Assembly: GCA_036768485.1 (NCBI GenBank)
Contig: JAVLUZ010000165.1
Location: 1,364,001-1,428,000, forward strand
DNA: 64,000 nt
Direction of reading: 5' to 3'
Source of the DNA: Mermis nigrescens
Lineage: Eukaryota > Nematoda > Enoplea > Mermithida > Mermithidae
Positions 38,740 through 53,484 of the stretch are shown here, one piece after another; position 1 is the stretch's first letter; each line of letters starts with the position of its first letter. The translations under genes and the position numbers were made by a program. Under the pieces are notes generated by a model. It was given only the letters and a program-made list of their open reading frames with translations. It was not told the DNA's origin and made no database searches.

Positions 38740-41570
38740 TTGCACTTGATTCGTGTGGGCAAACAAAGCCAATAATCAGAAAAAACAAAGTTACCCCACT
38801 AAAATGTCCATTTTTTACGCTGATAGCTTATGAGTCGTTGTATTTCTATGCATACGCCGAGAATTCTGAAATCATGCCTTTTATTCCATCAAAAACATAT
38901 TTTGATAATTAAACTTGAAATGATAAAAACGGCTTTAAAGAAATTAAGGTAAAAATCTTTGAAAAAAATTAAATTGTCTTATCGGGTAAATTCTTTTTGT
39001 TTGAGCTCGAGTCTCGAGTTGTATCTAAATGTTAGAACAACGATTCGTTTTAAATACGCTTGATTATTTGCAGAATCAAAACATAAACTACAAATTTTCC
39101 GCGAACCTTTTTCACCCTGGATTTAATGCGAGCTTTCTGATTCGTTAAAAATCTTCTCATCTCTGAAAAGGCCCTGTCTGATCTATAGTAAAATACTTAT
39201 CGTCAATTTATTCCTCTTAATTCAATTAAAAATTCGGTAAAATTCGCCAAAAATTCGATTGTGGGGGGTCTGTAGGATTCTTGGGAGGATATCTGAATTC
39301 CTACGCCTACGAGTGACCATCTAACCGGATACTAAATTGTTTATTGTTACATCAAAATGCACTTCGTTATTTATGTAACTCTAACTATAGTCTGTTTCAC
39401 ATAAGTTTGGGCATAAATTTTAGAAAATTTTCCATAAGTAAGCCGACAGATTAAGATATTTATATATCTAATCAATGCTATAATCGCTATCTGTCGGCTT
39501 TTTGCCGGATATAATTTTTAAAATTTATGCCCAAACTGGTGTGAAACAGACTATAATGATTACTTAGTTTATTATTTATTACCTAGTTGACAATTAGTTT
39601 CCATTTGCTAGTAATCCTTCAGCTATACTTCTAATTTGTTCTAAAAATGATTTATGAGAAGCATAGTGTTGGGAGGAGGAGAGGTTGACATTTTATCAAT
39701 ATTTTATTAATAGCCTGTCTTTTTCAATCATAATAGCGATTGTAATTCAAAACGAAGTTTAATGATTCTCGGAGGATCGACACAAAGCAATAATTACGAC
39801 GTTTGATCTCACTCTCCTCATCTGAAAGTCACATGGAATGAAAAGCAGTAGATTAACAATATTATGACGAACGAATCATATAATTCGTAAAATACGACAG
39901 GTGGTAGGATATGCAGAATTTTTCGTAAAATGTAGCTAATATCTTAAATAAGAAAATAAAAAAAGAAAATGAAAGAAAATCAAAGAGAAAAAATAATAAA
40001 ATAATGAAAAGTAATTATGTACGAAAAATTATAACAAAAGCTCGAAAGTATATTTTTCACCACAACCGAATTGTGCATAGCCTGCAGTCACAACATTACA
40101 CTGATGAATTGCTTCATGAATTTGTTTAAAATTGAATCTACGTCAAGTTTTACAACGCCACGTATTGAATGAAAATTAATTTTTTTAAAATTAAAATTAA
40201 ACAAAAATTCCATAAATCATTCGGTGGACAATAGATGCACAGCATGACCAGTCTGTAAGAGTCAGCCAGAGAGCTTTTTTAAACTAATAAGCTAGAAAAA
40301 ATGCTAAAATAGCGTAAAACCTATGTTAATCCCCAATTTCCGACTTATTTAAAGTATTTCTTGCTGAAAAATTACCCATAGTTTTGTCTTATTCTTCCTC
40401 AAAAATTTTTCGAGATTCTAGACCCCGAACTCTCAGTGCATGAATGATTAGAAGCTAACCGGTCTCAGAACAATATTTTCCTACTCATGTACATCATTAT
40501 GGCAGTTTTTATTTATTATTTTTACGCTGATTTCGTATCGTGTTCTTTGAACAAAAAATTATGTATGCATAAGCTAATTAGACTTAATAATGTAAAGATA
40601 GGGAAGCATATATGACAACGTCTGCTTAATTAAGAAAAACTACCTGGAGTTGAAAAATGAGTTCATTATACTCGCGTAGGCTGCAATATACGTTCATTAG
40701 ATAGTCATTTTATGCAAGTATTTGATGTATGGGTAAAATTAAAAATGAAACTAAAGCGAAGCACATTGACCCAGTACATATGCATAAATGAAGAAAATGC
40801 GCATTTTCACGTGCATTTTAGAACATTGACCTACATTCTCAGCAATAATTACTTCCTCTTTAGCTATCCAAGAATGTCATTCATTAGTGTTATTATTTGA
40901 AGAGTTGTTCAATTTATGCACGGCTAAAGGCCTTCTCAGGCTAAAATAAGTTGCCGAAGGCTTATTCTAAGCCGTCGGATTAAGCGCGTCAAGCAGCTTA
41001 CTTTCAAGTTCGCAGCGTTTTCACTAAATTCAGTGAAATTCGCACTTTTTGATGTTTTTCTAATGCTGCCTCAAATTAAATCACTTCAAATAACGTTCAT
41101 CGGACTAGAGGCTCATTTAAATATTTAAAATTAGTACTTTCGACTATTTTTAGATGAATTCCAGCCAAACGAAAGTAGAAAATGTGTAATTTTGCTTACT
41201 GATCACCGATTAATGTCGCAACTTAATAATCTTAATGACCAATAAAATCGACTTAATCCTTGCAGAATAGGATAAGTGGCAATTATTCTTCAGGCTTCAA
41301 TCGATACCGGGGAAAATTCACGCTCAACAAAACCTTTTGGTGTCCGAGCTACTTGTTAATGCAGTAAAGATACCGTAAGAGCCAATTTTTGGGTTACGAG
41401 ATCTCACGTGACCGAAAAACGGCGATATTTTCAAACAAGCTATCATTTAATTCCCGATTACTGTTCCTTCCTGAGAATTCCTCACACTAAAAATATCTGA
41501 CAATACTTCACGACTTGTATGAATAGCGAAATAAATATTTGGCTAGTATGAAAGCAACTCAAGTTTTAGG
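38740..41570. other. Gene-free interval upstream of the receptor gene
   Basis: AT-rich. It holds one compact inverted-repeat element (39386-39555) and an R2 copy (40228-40445). No convincing coding exon on either strand, and no clear promoter motif before 41577. Confidence 0.55.
39386..39555. mobile_element. 170-bp MITE with long terminal inverted repeats
   Basis: The left end TATAGTCTGTTTCACATAAG continues into TTTGGGCATAAATTTTA. The reverse complement of the right end reads TATAGTCTGTTTCACACCAG and then the same block. The inner AAGCCGACAGAT / ATCTGTCGGCTT arms extend the hairpin. The TA ends suit a Tc1/mariner-type target, which is inference. A related end (TATAGTCTGTTTCAT) occurs near 49554. 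Confidence 0.85.
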
Positions 41571-41576
41571 CTAATT

Positions 41577-44382
<2,806 letters not shown>

Positions 44383-44447
44383 ATGTTTTCGCTCCAAATT
44401 TTATTATTTTTGTGATTGTTTCTTTTAAAGTCTTTTCAAAGTAAAGT

Positions 44448-44453
44448 AATAAA
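44448..44453 (+). promoter_or_regulatory. Polyadenylation signal of the receptor gene
   Basis: AATAAA 65 bases after the TAA stop. Confidence 0.6.
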
Positions 44454-45339
44454 ATATACAGCTTCTAAAAAAGTTTGCATTAGAGAAAGAAAATTACAGA
44501 GTCGATGAACGAGTATATGCTATCTACGTAGGTAAATACTTCCCGAATTTTTTGAAATCAACTTTTTTTAAAAGATTTTTCAGAATAGAAATACGTAAGA
44601 TGTCAAAATTTTGTCGAAGAAATTTACAGTTGCTCGCAAAGAGCCGTATTTAGGAGGTAGTGGCCGGGCCCCCTGTGACCGAAAAAAACTTTTCTAAGGT
44701 GAGATAGTGCACAAGTGTGAAAATTGTACCTGTTTGTTAGAAAACCTTCAAATGTTCGGCGTGAAGTGCTTTTCATAATTTTGCCGTAAAGGCGAATAGT
44801 ATACTGTGGCCCCTAGCCCGCTGTACTAAAACATCGGACACGTTATAACATGAACAATGACGTAATATCAGCACCCTGAGCTCTTTTCAGGTTGCAACGC
44901 AATCACATCGCACACATTATAAGATGAGCACACACGTTATACGATAGGCACAGACTTTAGATTTACACCCAGGGCATTTTAGCAAAGAAGGTGTTTTAAG
45001 AGAGACAGCTGCTACACAGTATAAGATAGGTAATGGTTAAGGATATGCATGACGTAGCTAAGCGTAGGACACGCATAAACATAGGACAAGAGGGGGTTCC
45101 GGGAGAGGGGGTTCTTTACAAAGTAAAAGATGGGCACTTAAGAATATATAATAATCTATAATAATATCAGCACAAAAAAGCCTCAGGACAAGAGGCGTCC
45201 CTGGGAGAGGGGGTCCTTTACACTGAAACTTCTAACAAAAAGGCCCTAGGACAAGAGGGGCCAGGGAAATGGGCTCCTTGCAATACAACACAGTATGAGA
45301 TAAGCCTATGATAAAAATTTGATGAGAAAGGGGATGAAG

Positions 45340-45560
45340 AGAAGAGTTAAACCACTTTACACTACGTAACACTATTTTACACCACAACACACACAGCATA
45401 GGCTGACCGAGATGGAGGCCTAAAGAGGTGGGGGATCAAATACAACGTTACACTGCATTACACTACTTTACACAATGTTAACTTTACACTACTTTACACT
45501 TCACACTATTTTACACTTTATACAACTTTACACTTTACACTGCACTTTACATTTTTTACT
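45340..45560 (+). repeat. TTTACACTAC short tandem array (left arm)
   Basis: Degenerate 10-12 bp units of ACTTTACACT, repeated about ten times. The complementary array is at 47612-47980. Confidence 0.85.
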
Positions 45561-45599
45561 GCTTTTTAAGCGTAGTACACGCATAAGCACAGGATGAGG

Positions 45600-45990
45600 A
45601 AATTTGGGTCACTTCAGCTACCAGAGGGTCACTACAGCCATCCTACGAATTTTATTGAATAAGCATGATCATGGTTTACAACAGCTACCGATGGTCACTA
45701 CAGTCACGGGGGAAAGTACTTCAGCCACCATATCAATTTTAACGCATACTTGCATATTAGAATGATGGGGTTCAGTTTAACCACCGAGGGTAACTATATC
45801 CACCGTACTTATTGAATTGAAAAACATGATGATGGATCAAAACGGCTACCAAAGGGCACTATATCCACCATATTAATTTTAGCATTTATATACAAGTAAT
45901 GGTAATAGAGTTCAGAACGCCAAGGTTCACTATAGCCGCTGTGCATATAAGCTTGATGGAAGTCATTATAGTTAAAAAGGCAAATGTACA
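45600..45990 (+). repeat. Tandem repeat of ~140-160 bp inside the fold-back loop
   Basis: GGGTCACTACAGCCATCC (45629) recurs as GGGTAACTATATCCACCG (45788). CAGCCACCATATCAATTTTA recurs about 140 bp later as ATCCACCATATTAATTTTAG. About 2.3 diverged copies. Confidence 0.6.
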
Positions 45991-46196
45991 TCTATTTGGT
46001 ACTTAGGTCATGCTGAGTATTATATACATGCAAATTAATCATTTTATCAACCTTAGGCTTTTCATAAAACATATTATTGTTCGAGTATACTTCAATTTTG
46101 TAGTCAGGTACCAGAATCTCCTTATTTTTTCCGGGCTTTTGATGGCTTAAATAGGCAGTCAGAGTTAGTCAGGACATATTAGCATAGCTTATAGCT

Positions 46197-46437
46197 TAGG
46201 TGTGCGGCACTGAAATTCTGAGGTGGCGTTGCAATATTTTTCGAAGATCAAAAAATGGACTTAAAAATGGTGGTATGGCGAAACAACACCATTTTTTAAT
46301 GTTTCTCATCGAGCACTATCTATTGGCATGAAAAATTGCCGGAAAAAACAAAAAAAAATTTCCAAAAATTAAAATCTGGGGTATTTTGGTTTCTGGGTGG
46401 GTGGTTACCCCCAAACCCCCACGCCCAGGTATGGTCT
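46197..46437 (+). repeat. R1 MITE-like element in the fold-back loop
   Basis: TTAGGTGTGCGGCACTGAAA, then AAAATGGTGGTATGGCGAAAC and CCCACGCCCAGGTATGG. Full-length R1, nested within the larger element. Confidence 0.75.
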
Positions 46438-47611
46438 ACAGTCTTTGCATATTGTTTTTCATAATTGTGAATGAAACAAAGAACCAATTTCAATGCAAAA
46501 TGAAGCAAATTAAGTCAAAAATGAGTATGACATTAAACAAAACGCGTCAATCAGGACAGTTTTCCATTATTTCAGTATTTCTCTGCCTAAGGCACATAGT
46601 GTCTAAAAATGGAGCATGCACCTATAGCCTGCGTAAAATGATTGCTGTTTGTTAAAAATAAAGTGAGTAGTCACGCCAAGAAATTAAGACTAAGAAAATA
46701 TGGTAGAATTAGCATGAAGTTGGGAGAAAACTTAGACTGACTCCTGCACCATTTGGTACATATCCTGTAAATTAAGTAAACAGTGCATATTTCAATGTAT
46801 TTAGATAAGATTCTGAGACCAGGGAGCTTCTTTAATCATAGGTGGTTTTTTTACTAAAATTGAATTAAATCAAGTTCTCATGATTTCTATCTCAAAGTTA
46901 AAGTAGGACATTGCTCTGAATATAAGTTTGAAATTATTATGTTTCAGCCTTAAATTTTGTCATAGTACACTGGATGAGTTGTATACAATAGTGGGATAAG
47001 CTCATGCATGCATTTGAATTTTTCAATAATGTTGGGAAGGCCAATTCAATTATTTCTTTTCACAAGGCTTCCAAGGGACATACTTTCTCAACATGCTAAC
47101 AACATTTTGAATCTAACAGAATAAATTTTTGTATTGTTTCTGGAAAATTTTTGTGTAGTATGAAAAATTTGTTACAGACGTTTAATTTTTTTGTTGAATT
47201 GGAAAGATTTTTTTGTAAATTCTCAAAAATTTCTCGCAGTAGTAGAAATTTGTTTTTGTAAATTTTAGGAAATTTTTTTCAAAATTTGGAATATTGCTCA
47301 TATAAGCTGCTTTTTTATGATACGTATATTCACATCGGCTATAGCGGATAGGATACGTCTAAGAAGATGGATGAACGTTTATTCGGTCATCAGCAAAATT
47401 AGCTAAAACTAGATACAATCTTGACTGCTTTTATCAGAGTGCAATACATGTTTTGTTATTTAAACAAGAAATGAAATTTTCTAAATGTATATTTAGATAA
47501 AAGTTCTGAGAACACGATGTCTGTAAGACGTATAATTGAGGGTTACCTTAGCCTCTCAAGCTGTGCATCTGTGGTATAATTATGGGGAAACAGGTGAGGT
47601 TGTAATGTAAA

Positions 47612-47980
47612 TTTTAATGCGTTGTAAGGTAAAGAGTGGTTCAAAGTGATGTAAAAAGTAGAGTAGTCTAAAGTGGTGTAAAGTGTGAGGTTGTGTACAG
47701 TAGTGTAAAACAGTGTAAAATATAAAGTAGAGTAAAGTGTAAAATGGTGTAAAGTTTTACATTGTGTAAAGTAGTGTAAAATAAAAATACTGTAAAATAG
47801 TGTGAGAGTATTAACTAGTGCAAAGTTGTGTAAAGTGTAAAATAGTGTAAAGTATGAAATAGTGTAAAGTAGTGTAAAGTGATCTCTGACCCTCTCCTTT
47901 TTTAAAGCCTCCCACTCTCAGCTAATGCTCTGTGTGTGTTGTGGTGTAAAGTAGTGTATTGTAGTGTAAAGTAGTGCATC
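47612..47980 (+). repeat. GTGTAAAGTA short tandem array (right arm)
   Basis: About twenty-five degenerate units of AGTGTAAAGT/AATAGTGTAA, the reverse complement of the left-arm array. Confidence 0.85.
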
Positions 47981-48416
47981 TCTCCTCCTCATCCCCATTC
48001 TTATCCTATTTTTATTATAGGCTTATCTTTTACTGTGTTGTAGTGCAAAGGGCCGTTTCCCTGGCCCCTCTTGATTGTTAAAAAAAGTAGGTTGTAAAAT
48101 AGTTCTTCTTCTGACCCACTTTATCTTATATTTATTAAGAGCCCATCTTTTGTTGTGTAAAGAACCCCCTTCACAAGAACCCTCTCTTGTCCTATGCTTA
48201 TGCGTTTACTATGCTTATCTACGTCCTATCTTATAGTGTATGTATATCCTTGACCATTACCTATCTTATACTGACTAGCAGCTGTCTCTCTTAAAACGCC
48301 CTCAAAAACGACACTTTTCGCAGCCGATTGATAAAAAAGTCTGAAAATAGAGTTTTTACTGTTCATCTATCCAAGATTTTTTTAAAATTTTAGCCGATGT
48401 ATCTCGGTCTAAGGGC

Positions 48417-50165
48417 AGTTTGGCGGCGCCGTGTTGGCGACGCCTTTTGGCGACGGAAGCATAATTTTAGTCTGTTCCATTCAAGAGATAAGGGTGTATA
48501 TACGATATGCATTAGCGTAAATACACAGCAATGGGATTAGGGTGAGGTTAGTCATAATAGTGCTTAGGGTGAGACAGGGTATTCTTGAATTGGGGGGTTA
48601 CCCTGATTTGAACTAAAATCAAAATACCTTATGAACCAGTGGCTCCATTGAGCTGAAATTTTGAATGTAGGACAGATGTATGCAAAGCGTATGATCATTT
48701 TTTGCAAGAATGCTGTCGGATTACTGCAGCAATAGTATGATACGTAAATATCTCACGAACCAATCGTCCAATTAGGCGCAAATTTCGCTAGAACTTTTGG
48801 TATATGCCAAGTATGCTAAGTTATGCGCCAGGCTTACTATAGCTAATTATAATGCATAAGCTTTGTATCACATGATTCAGTTTTGACTACTTTCTAATTT
48901 TCTAATTTTTTATTTTAATCTTAATGAATCGGCTTCTAGTTGATCAAACAATAATCTAATTTCAAGAATTACAAAGTTTTTATGAGGTTTGATCGATTAA
49001 TTTTTTAGATTACATAATTTTTAATTTGTTTCAATTAATTTGGAATCAATTTATATTTGAATATTATTTTAAATTAATTCTTTTTGTATTTCAATTATCA
49101 ATATTCGAAAATCCTTGCTTATTCTGGATCCTAATTAATCAAACAGAATTAAATGAATCGTTGCTTAATTAACACCGTAATAAACAAATTAAGTAAGTAA
49201 AGTCTTAGTTAATTAACTTTTAATAAATTACTAATGATTATATAATCAAAATTAATTAATTAATTAACTTTTAATCTACCTCTTAATCAAGTAATTAATT
49301 AGTCAAGTCCCAATTCATTGATTAGTCTGAGTCAATTAATTATACATTACTCTAAACCCCATTAATCAATCTTTATCAATCAAAAAAAGCCTAGGTTGAG
49401 CCACTTGTTTATAAGATATTATTATTTCAGCTGTCGCCCCCTACCGAATTCAGAGGGTCACCCTGTCTCACTTCAGGAATTCTCATGCCCCGCCTCGTCT
49501 GGCCCCTTACTATGTAGTGGACGCCACTGCAACCATCAGGTATATAAATACCTATAGTCTGTTTCATTTGCCCGAGAGCTTTTTCAGCTAAATCTTTTCC
49601 GAGGCTGCAGTAACTCTATTTTCCCTACTTACTGTAGGTCATTTATAGATCACTGTAGCACCAAAAAAGGAAGGAGGGGTTTTTCAATGAAATGTTCTTC
49701 CGGCATAATTTATTCTCGTCTTCCAGCAGATCGTGCAACATAGGGATGGAATTCGCGCATTCAGCTTGTCACGAATCGACCGCTAGACACAATAGAATAG
49801 CATTTTGAACATCTATGGATTCTTCCGCTTAGCGTAGTGGTAGAACGTATGATAGTCGTCGAAACAACACGAGTTCGATTCCCGCTGCAAGATTTTTATT
49901 CAGACTTACTGTAGTATATCACAGCACTGTTTAGATGCTTGAATTAAGTCTATATGGACAGTTTAGTGCATTGAAAATGAAAGAATGGCGGCCGGTCTCC
50001 CCTCTCAAGTTTTCTGTCGAGTTACAGTAAATCACCTAGAAAGGCATACTGCGGCCTTTAACAAAATTTACTGGAAAAGCTCTCGGATAAATGAAAAAGA
50101 TTACAATTTGCTTCTGTCGCCAAAACGGCCGTCGCTGGTACGGTCGGCGCCAAAACAGCGTCGCC
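48417..50165. repeat. Inverted TTTTGGCGACG motif arms
   Basis: 48417-48463 has GTTTGGCGGCGCC, GTTGGCGACGCC and TTTTGGCGACGG. 50112-50165 has CTGTCGCCAAAACGG, CGGCGCCAAAACAGCGTCGCC in the other orientation. A second nested inverted pair is 49563-49600 (CCGAGAGCTTTTTCAG) and 50065-50100 (TGGAAAAGCTCTCGG). The relationship between the two pairs is unclear. Confidence 0.45.
49821..49892 (+). tRNA. tRNA-like sequence (possible tRNA pseudogene or SINE head)
   Basis: 72 bases with an A-box-like TTAGCGTAGTGGTAGA and a perfect B-box GAGTTCGATTCC at tRNA spacing. The ends pair in six of seven acceptor positions, counting one G-T pair. The anticodon stem does not fold well and I cannot assign an anticodon, so a functional tRNA is doubtful. 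Confidence 0.35.
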
Positions 50166-50544
50166 AAATCGTCCCATTCCGGATGTATCTGAGTGCACCC
50201 CCTTCTCGCATATGATGAGGAATGTCTAACTTTTGAACCTATCAACTTTTTGACCACTTTTATTCTCGTATTTTAGTCTTTTTTCGACCTCAATGTTTCC
50301 ATAATTGTCGTTTTTTCTAATTAATTCGAAACAACACTACTCGAAACTTCAAAAGTAAATCATCAGATCGTCGATTGATTGCACTTTTTTCGAATTTTTA
50401 ATGTAAATATAGCGAAAAGTAGATAAATTTTCTAATATTTATTCGTTTCCGTTTTTTTCAGAGTAGAAATTCATTTATCACTTTTTTTCCAAGTTTCAAA
50501 GGACGCCATGAATTGAATAAGGGAACGCATTATTTTCAAAGGTT

Positions 50545-51712
50545 TCACGACAAAACGTCCCCAGCAAAACGTCCCTACGACAAAACGTTCCCAGAAAAAC
50601 GTCCCTAAGACAAAGCGTCTCCAACAAATGTCTTCCACGACAAAACGTCCCCGCGTATTATTTTTTGTTGAATAATCAAGATAACTAGAGCTTATTTGTA
50701 CATGACTAAATACTCATCAATTTTTGTTTTCCTATCTTTGCTTGCTTGATTTTCTTCTTTTATAGCAACACCGAAAACCGATTTTGGCTCGTTTTTGCTC
50801 TCTATACTCTAATGGAGTGCATTTGTATCGCATCGCATGTTTATCCAGCCTAATCAACGCAAAATAAAATTTATTAATTTTTCGTTGTTCATTTGCATCG
50901 TTTTGATGCAATCACTGCCTCGATTCCCGTAAAAGCAGACATGTAACAGAGGAATGAGGGATTCTCCCAACCCCCGCAGAGTAAGAAAATTTTTGACACC
51001 CCTATTTGTGGAAAAACTGTGATTTTTGACCGATTTTATGGTGTTTTTTGACCGTTTTTTGCCAAAAATTAGAGGTCATTTACCAACCTCCCTAGGTCCT
51101 AAAATTGGCCGGAAGCACCCTCTCAATAATTTCGAGCCGTTACATGTATGCATAACAGGTAGAGTTGCGGTGCAGTTTTTATTGTAGCATTAAATAATAA
51201 GATAAGCGTAAATTTCTCAAATTCGGCGAACCTTGTTTTGATTGCTTCATGCTTCCTTCTCAATTGGATTTACTACGAGTTTCAGTACTTAATTACTTAT
51301 TTTATTACTATTTATTTGTCTAATTCATATTTTATTTGTTTCTCCTTGTATTTTCAATTTATATCCAATGTGTTTCAAAATTTTGATGCATATTTAATTG
51401 TTTACTTTAAACGTGACGTTTTGTCTATTTCTCTTAACATTACAGAATACTCGTGATTCACGATATTTCAACAACTTTGAAGATTACTTCACTTGAGTGC
51501 ACATCTGACTGCCATTATACACATAGAACTTTTTTTCACAGTGACGTTTTGCTTAAACGTTTTTCATTATTGATATTGTGCTGGGTACGTTTTGCTGGGG
51601 ACGTTTTGTTGAGAACGTTTTGCTATGGACGTTTTGTTGGGAACGTTTGTTACGTTTTGTCGCGGAGACGTTTTGCTGGGTATGTTTTGTCCAGGGACTT
51701 TTACCCGTAGAC
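50545..51712. mobile_element. Fold-back element with ACAAAACGTCCC arrays
   Basis: The left array (50545-50660) repeats CACGACAAAACGTCCCC about every 18 bp, six or seven times. The right array (51540-51712) repeats the complement GGGACGTTTTGCTG about eight times. The interior of about 0.9 kb has no credible gene and carries an R6 copy (50939-51147). Confidence 0.78.
50939..51147 (+). repeat. R6 short TIR element
   Basis: Starts ACATGTAACAGAGG and ends CCGTTACATGT, giving a 9-bp terminal inverted repeat. It shares CCAAAAATTAGAGGTCA with the copy at 21207-21431. Confidence 0.65.
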
Positions 51713-52339
51713 CCATTTTATTTATTCTAGTAAGTAAATTAAACCAAATTTGCTAACTTTACTTTTCACAAATTTCATTTAATACAGTCGTACACAAAAA
51801 GACAGTCAAACGAATTATTCTAATCAAAATCACAAGTACTCTAGAATTACTCAGTTAGCACTTTTCTTTAAGTATGTAGTTCACCTACACATTGCTGGTG
51901 GACATATGTAAGTTCTGCACCTGATATACACATAAAAAAGGCTTGGATGGAAGGGGGCTGACTTGATTATCAATGTACAGGAAAAAAATTTGGGGGCCAG
52001 CCTAAAATTTTTTTAAAGTTTTGTTTGAAAAGCTTAAAAGCGCATTAAAACACTATTTTTAACTGATTACGCTCGTACAGTTCTAAAACACAAAAACACA
52101 GAAGATCCGAAAAAAGTTTAAAAAATCTAATCACTTAAGCTAAATATGGTCAAAATATGAATTAAGACACAAAGCACAATAAATTTAAGACTTTTGAGTC
52201 CGAAAATCGCTATAACATATAAAACAGCGTATTTTTTTTTTTAAAAACCAAAAAAATTTGGCAATCGAGAGCATTTTTCGGGCCACTCTAGTCCATTCTA
52301 AAGATAATAGAACACCCCATATAATTTACAAAAATGTGT

Positions 52340-52735
52340 AGTCTAGATCCCCAGCGTGGTGAAATACATAGATAATTTTCCTGAGAAAAATAAGGCAAAT
52401 TGAAGCGAAAAACGTTTGAAAATCAAAAACTTCCCGCAAATGTGCTAAAAATGAACCAAAAACTATTGATTAGCATAGTCTTTACGCTATTTTTTGCATT
52501 TATACCAGTTTTAGGGCTATTTTGCTTTAAAAAAGCACCCATAGAGCTGGCCATGCTATTTAACTGTGGTCTGAATCACACATGTGCATCGGGGATTTAA
52601 GGGGTCTCTGGACCAGACATGCACATGGGGGTTTTGTGAGTTTAGACCCCAGAATGGAAAATGAAAAACTTTTTTGGGGAAAATGAGGCCCAACCCAGAT
52701 CAGCCATGTTGTGCATCTATGCTCTAGACCACAAA
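52340..52735 (-). repeat. Two R2 copies, the second internally deleted
   Basis: 52340-52575 carries TAGCATAGTCTTTACGCTAT, TTTATACCAGTTTTAGGGCT and GAGCTGGCCATGC. 52608-52735 carries GGACCAGACATGCACATGGG and CAGATCAGCCATGTTGTGCA with most of the middle missing. Confidence 0.55.
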
Positions 52736-53279
52736 TGGGCGTGGGGGTCTGGAGGGTTCACACCCATATAAGTTTGAAACCCCTCAGATTACTGTGAACC
52801 CCGAAATTCTATTTTTAGTATTATTTTTGGAGATTTTTGGCAATTTTTGGTGATTTCACTTCCTCCTCCCAATTTTCTTGCTGCACATGTATGGTCTGGA
52901 CACTCCAGAATCTGAAAATTCCCTCCTCCATCCGATAAACCCCTTGAATTGAATTCTTGATGCTATATTTGAAAATTTGGCCCCATGTGAACCAGAATCC
53001 TGAATTTTTTGTTGCCCATGTATTATGGACTGATCTCTCCAAATCGATAAGATCCAAAATTTATTTTTTAACTTTTTCGCGATGTTCAGATTTTAATGGA
53101 TAGAGCCTATCGAGAACCGTCGAAAAAGGGTCTTTTTGGATCCAACATCGAGTTTAAGGCAATATTTATACATTTAAAAAAATTTTTTGACTACTCACGG
53201 AATTTAGGCTCTACGCACGCACGATAGTACGATGATCTGAAGCTAGTCACAATCAAATTTTGAAAAAAGTGAGAATTTT

Positions 53280-53484
53280 TCATTTGTCGCCCCTTTTCTT
53301 CGCGTATACACAGCTGGAAATGGGCGAATGGCTGTGCGAGTCGACGCTGCTTATGCAAAAAGCGTATTTTTCGGCGTTATTTCAAATTTTCAATCGACGC
53401 TTCCAATTGATTCGAGTCGACTATCAATTTGGACCACTTATCAAACGCTTCTTCCGCGTTTTCGTTGTAATAAATAGCGTATTT
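53280..53484 (-). CDS. FN3 gene exon: second half of an FN3 domain, one frameshift
   Basis: Acceptor ATCTTAAG, phase 0. It encodes KYAIYYNENAEEAFDKWSKL up to IENL. One A too many near 53380-53384 then shifts the frame, after which NAEKYAFCISSVDSHSHSP completes the domain. The frame ends KKRGDK and TGA (53280-53282). An alternative donor GTATAC just before this would remove the stop. Confidence 0.72.

Larger units (their letters stand above)
44985..48305. mobile_element. Large fold-back element with ~600-700 bp inverted arms
   Basis: The left arm (about 44985-45560) and right arm (about 47612-48305) are reverse complements over many blocks. Left AAGAGAGACAGCTGCTA matches right TAGCAGCTGTCTCTCTT. 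Left GGCCAGGGAAATGGG matches right GTTTCCCTGGCCC. Left TTTACACTA arrays match right TAGTGTAAA arrays, and CACACACAGCAT matches ATGCTCTGTGTGTG. The loop of about 2 kb holds a tandem repeat (45600-45990) and an R1 copy. No transposase ORF. Mechanism and class unknown. Confidence 0.82.

Noticed and set aside
51238..51456. 72-codon hydrophobic plus-strand ORF
   Set aside because: It lies within the fold-back element at 50.5-51.7 kb; AT-rich DNA produces such hydrophobic reading frames by chance.
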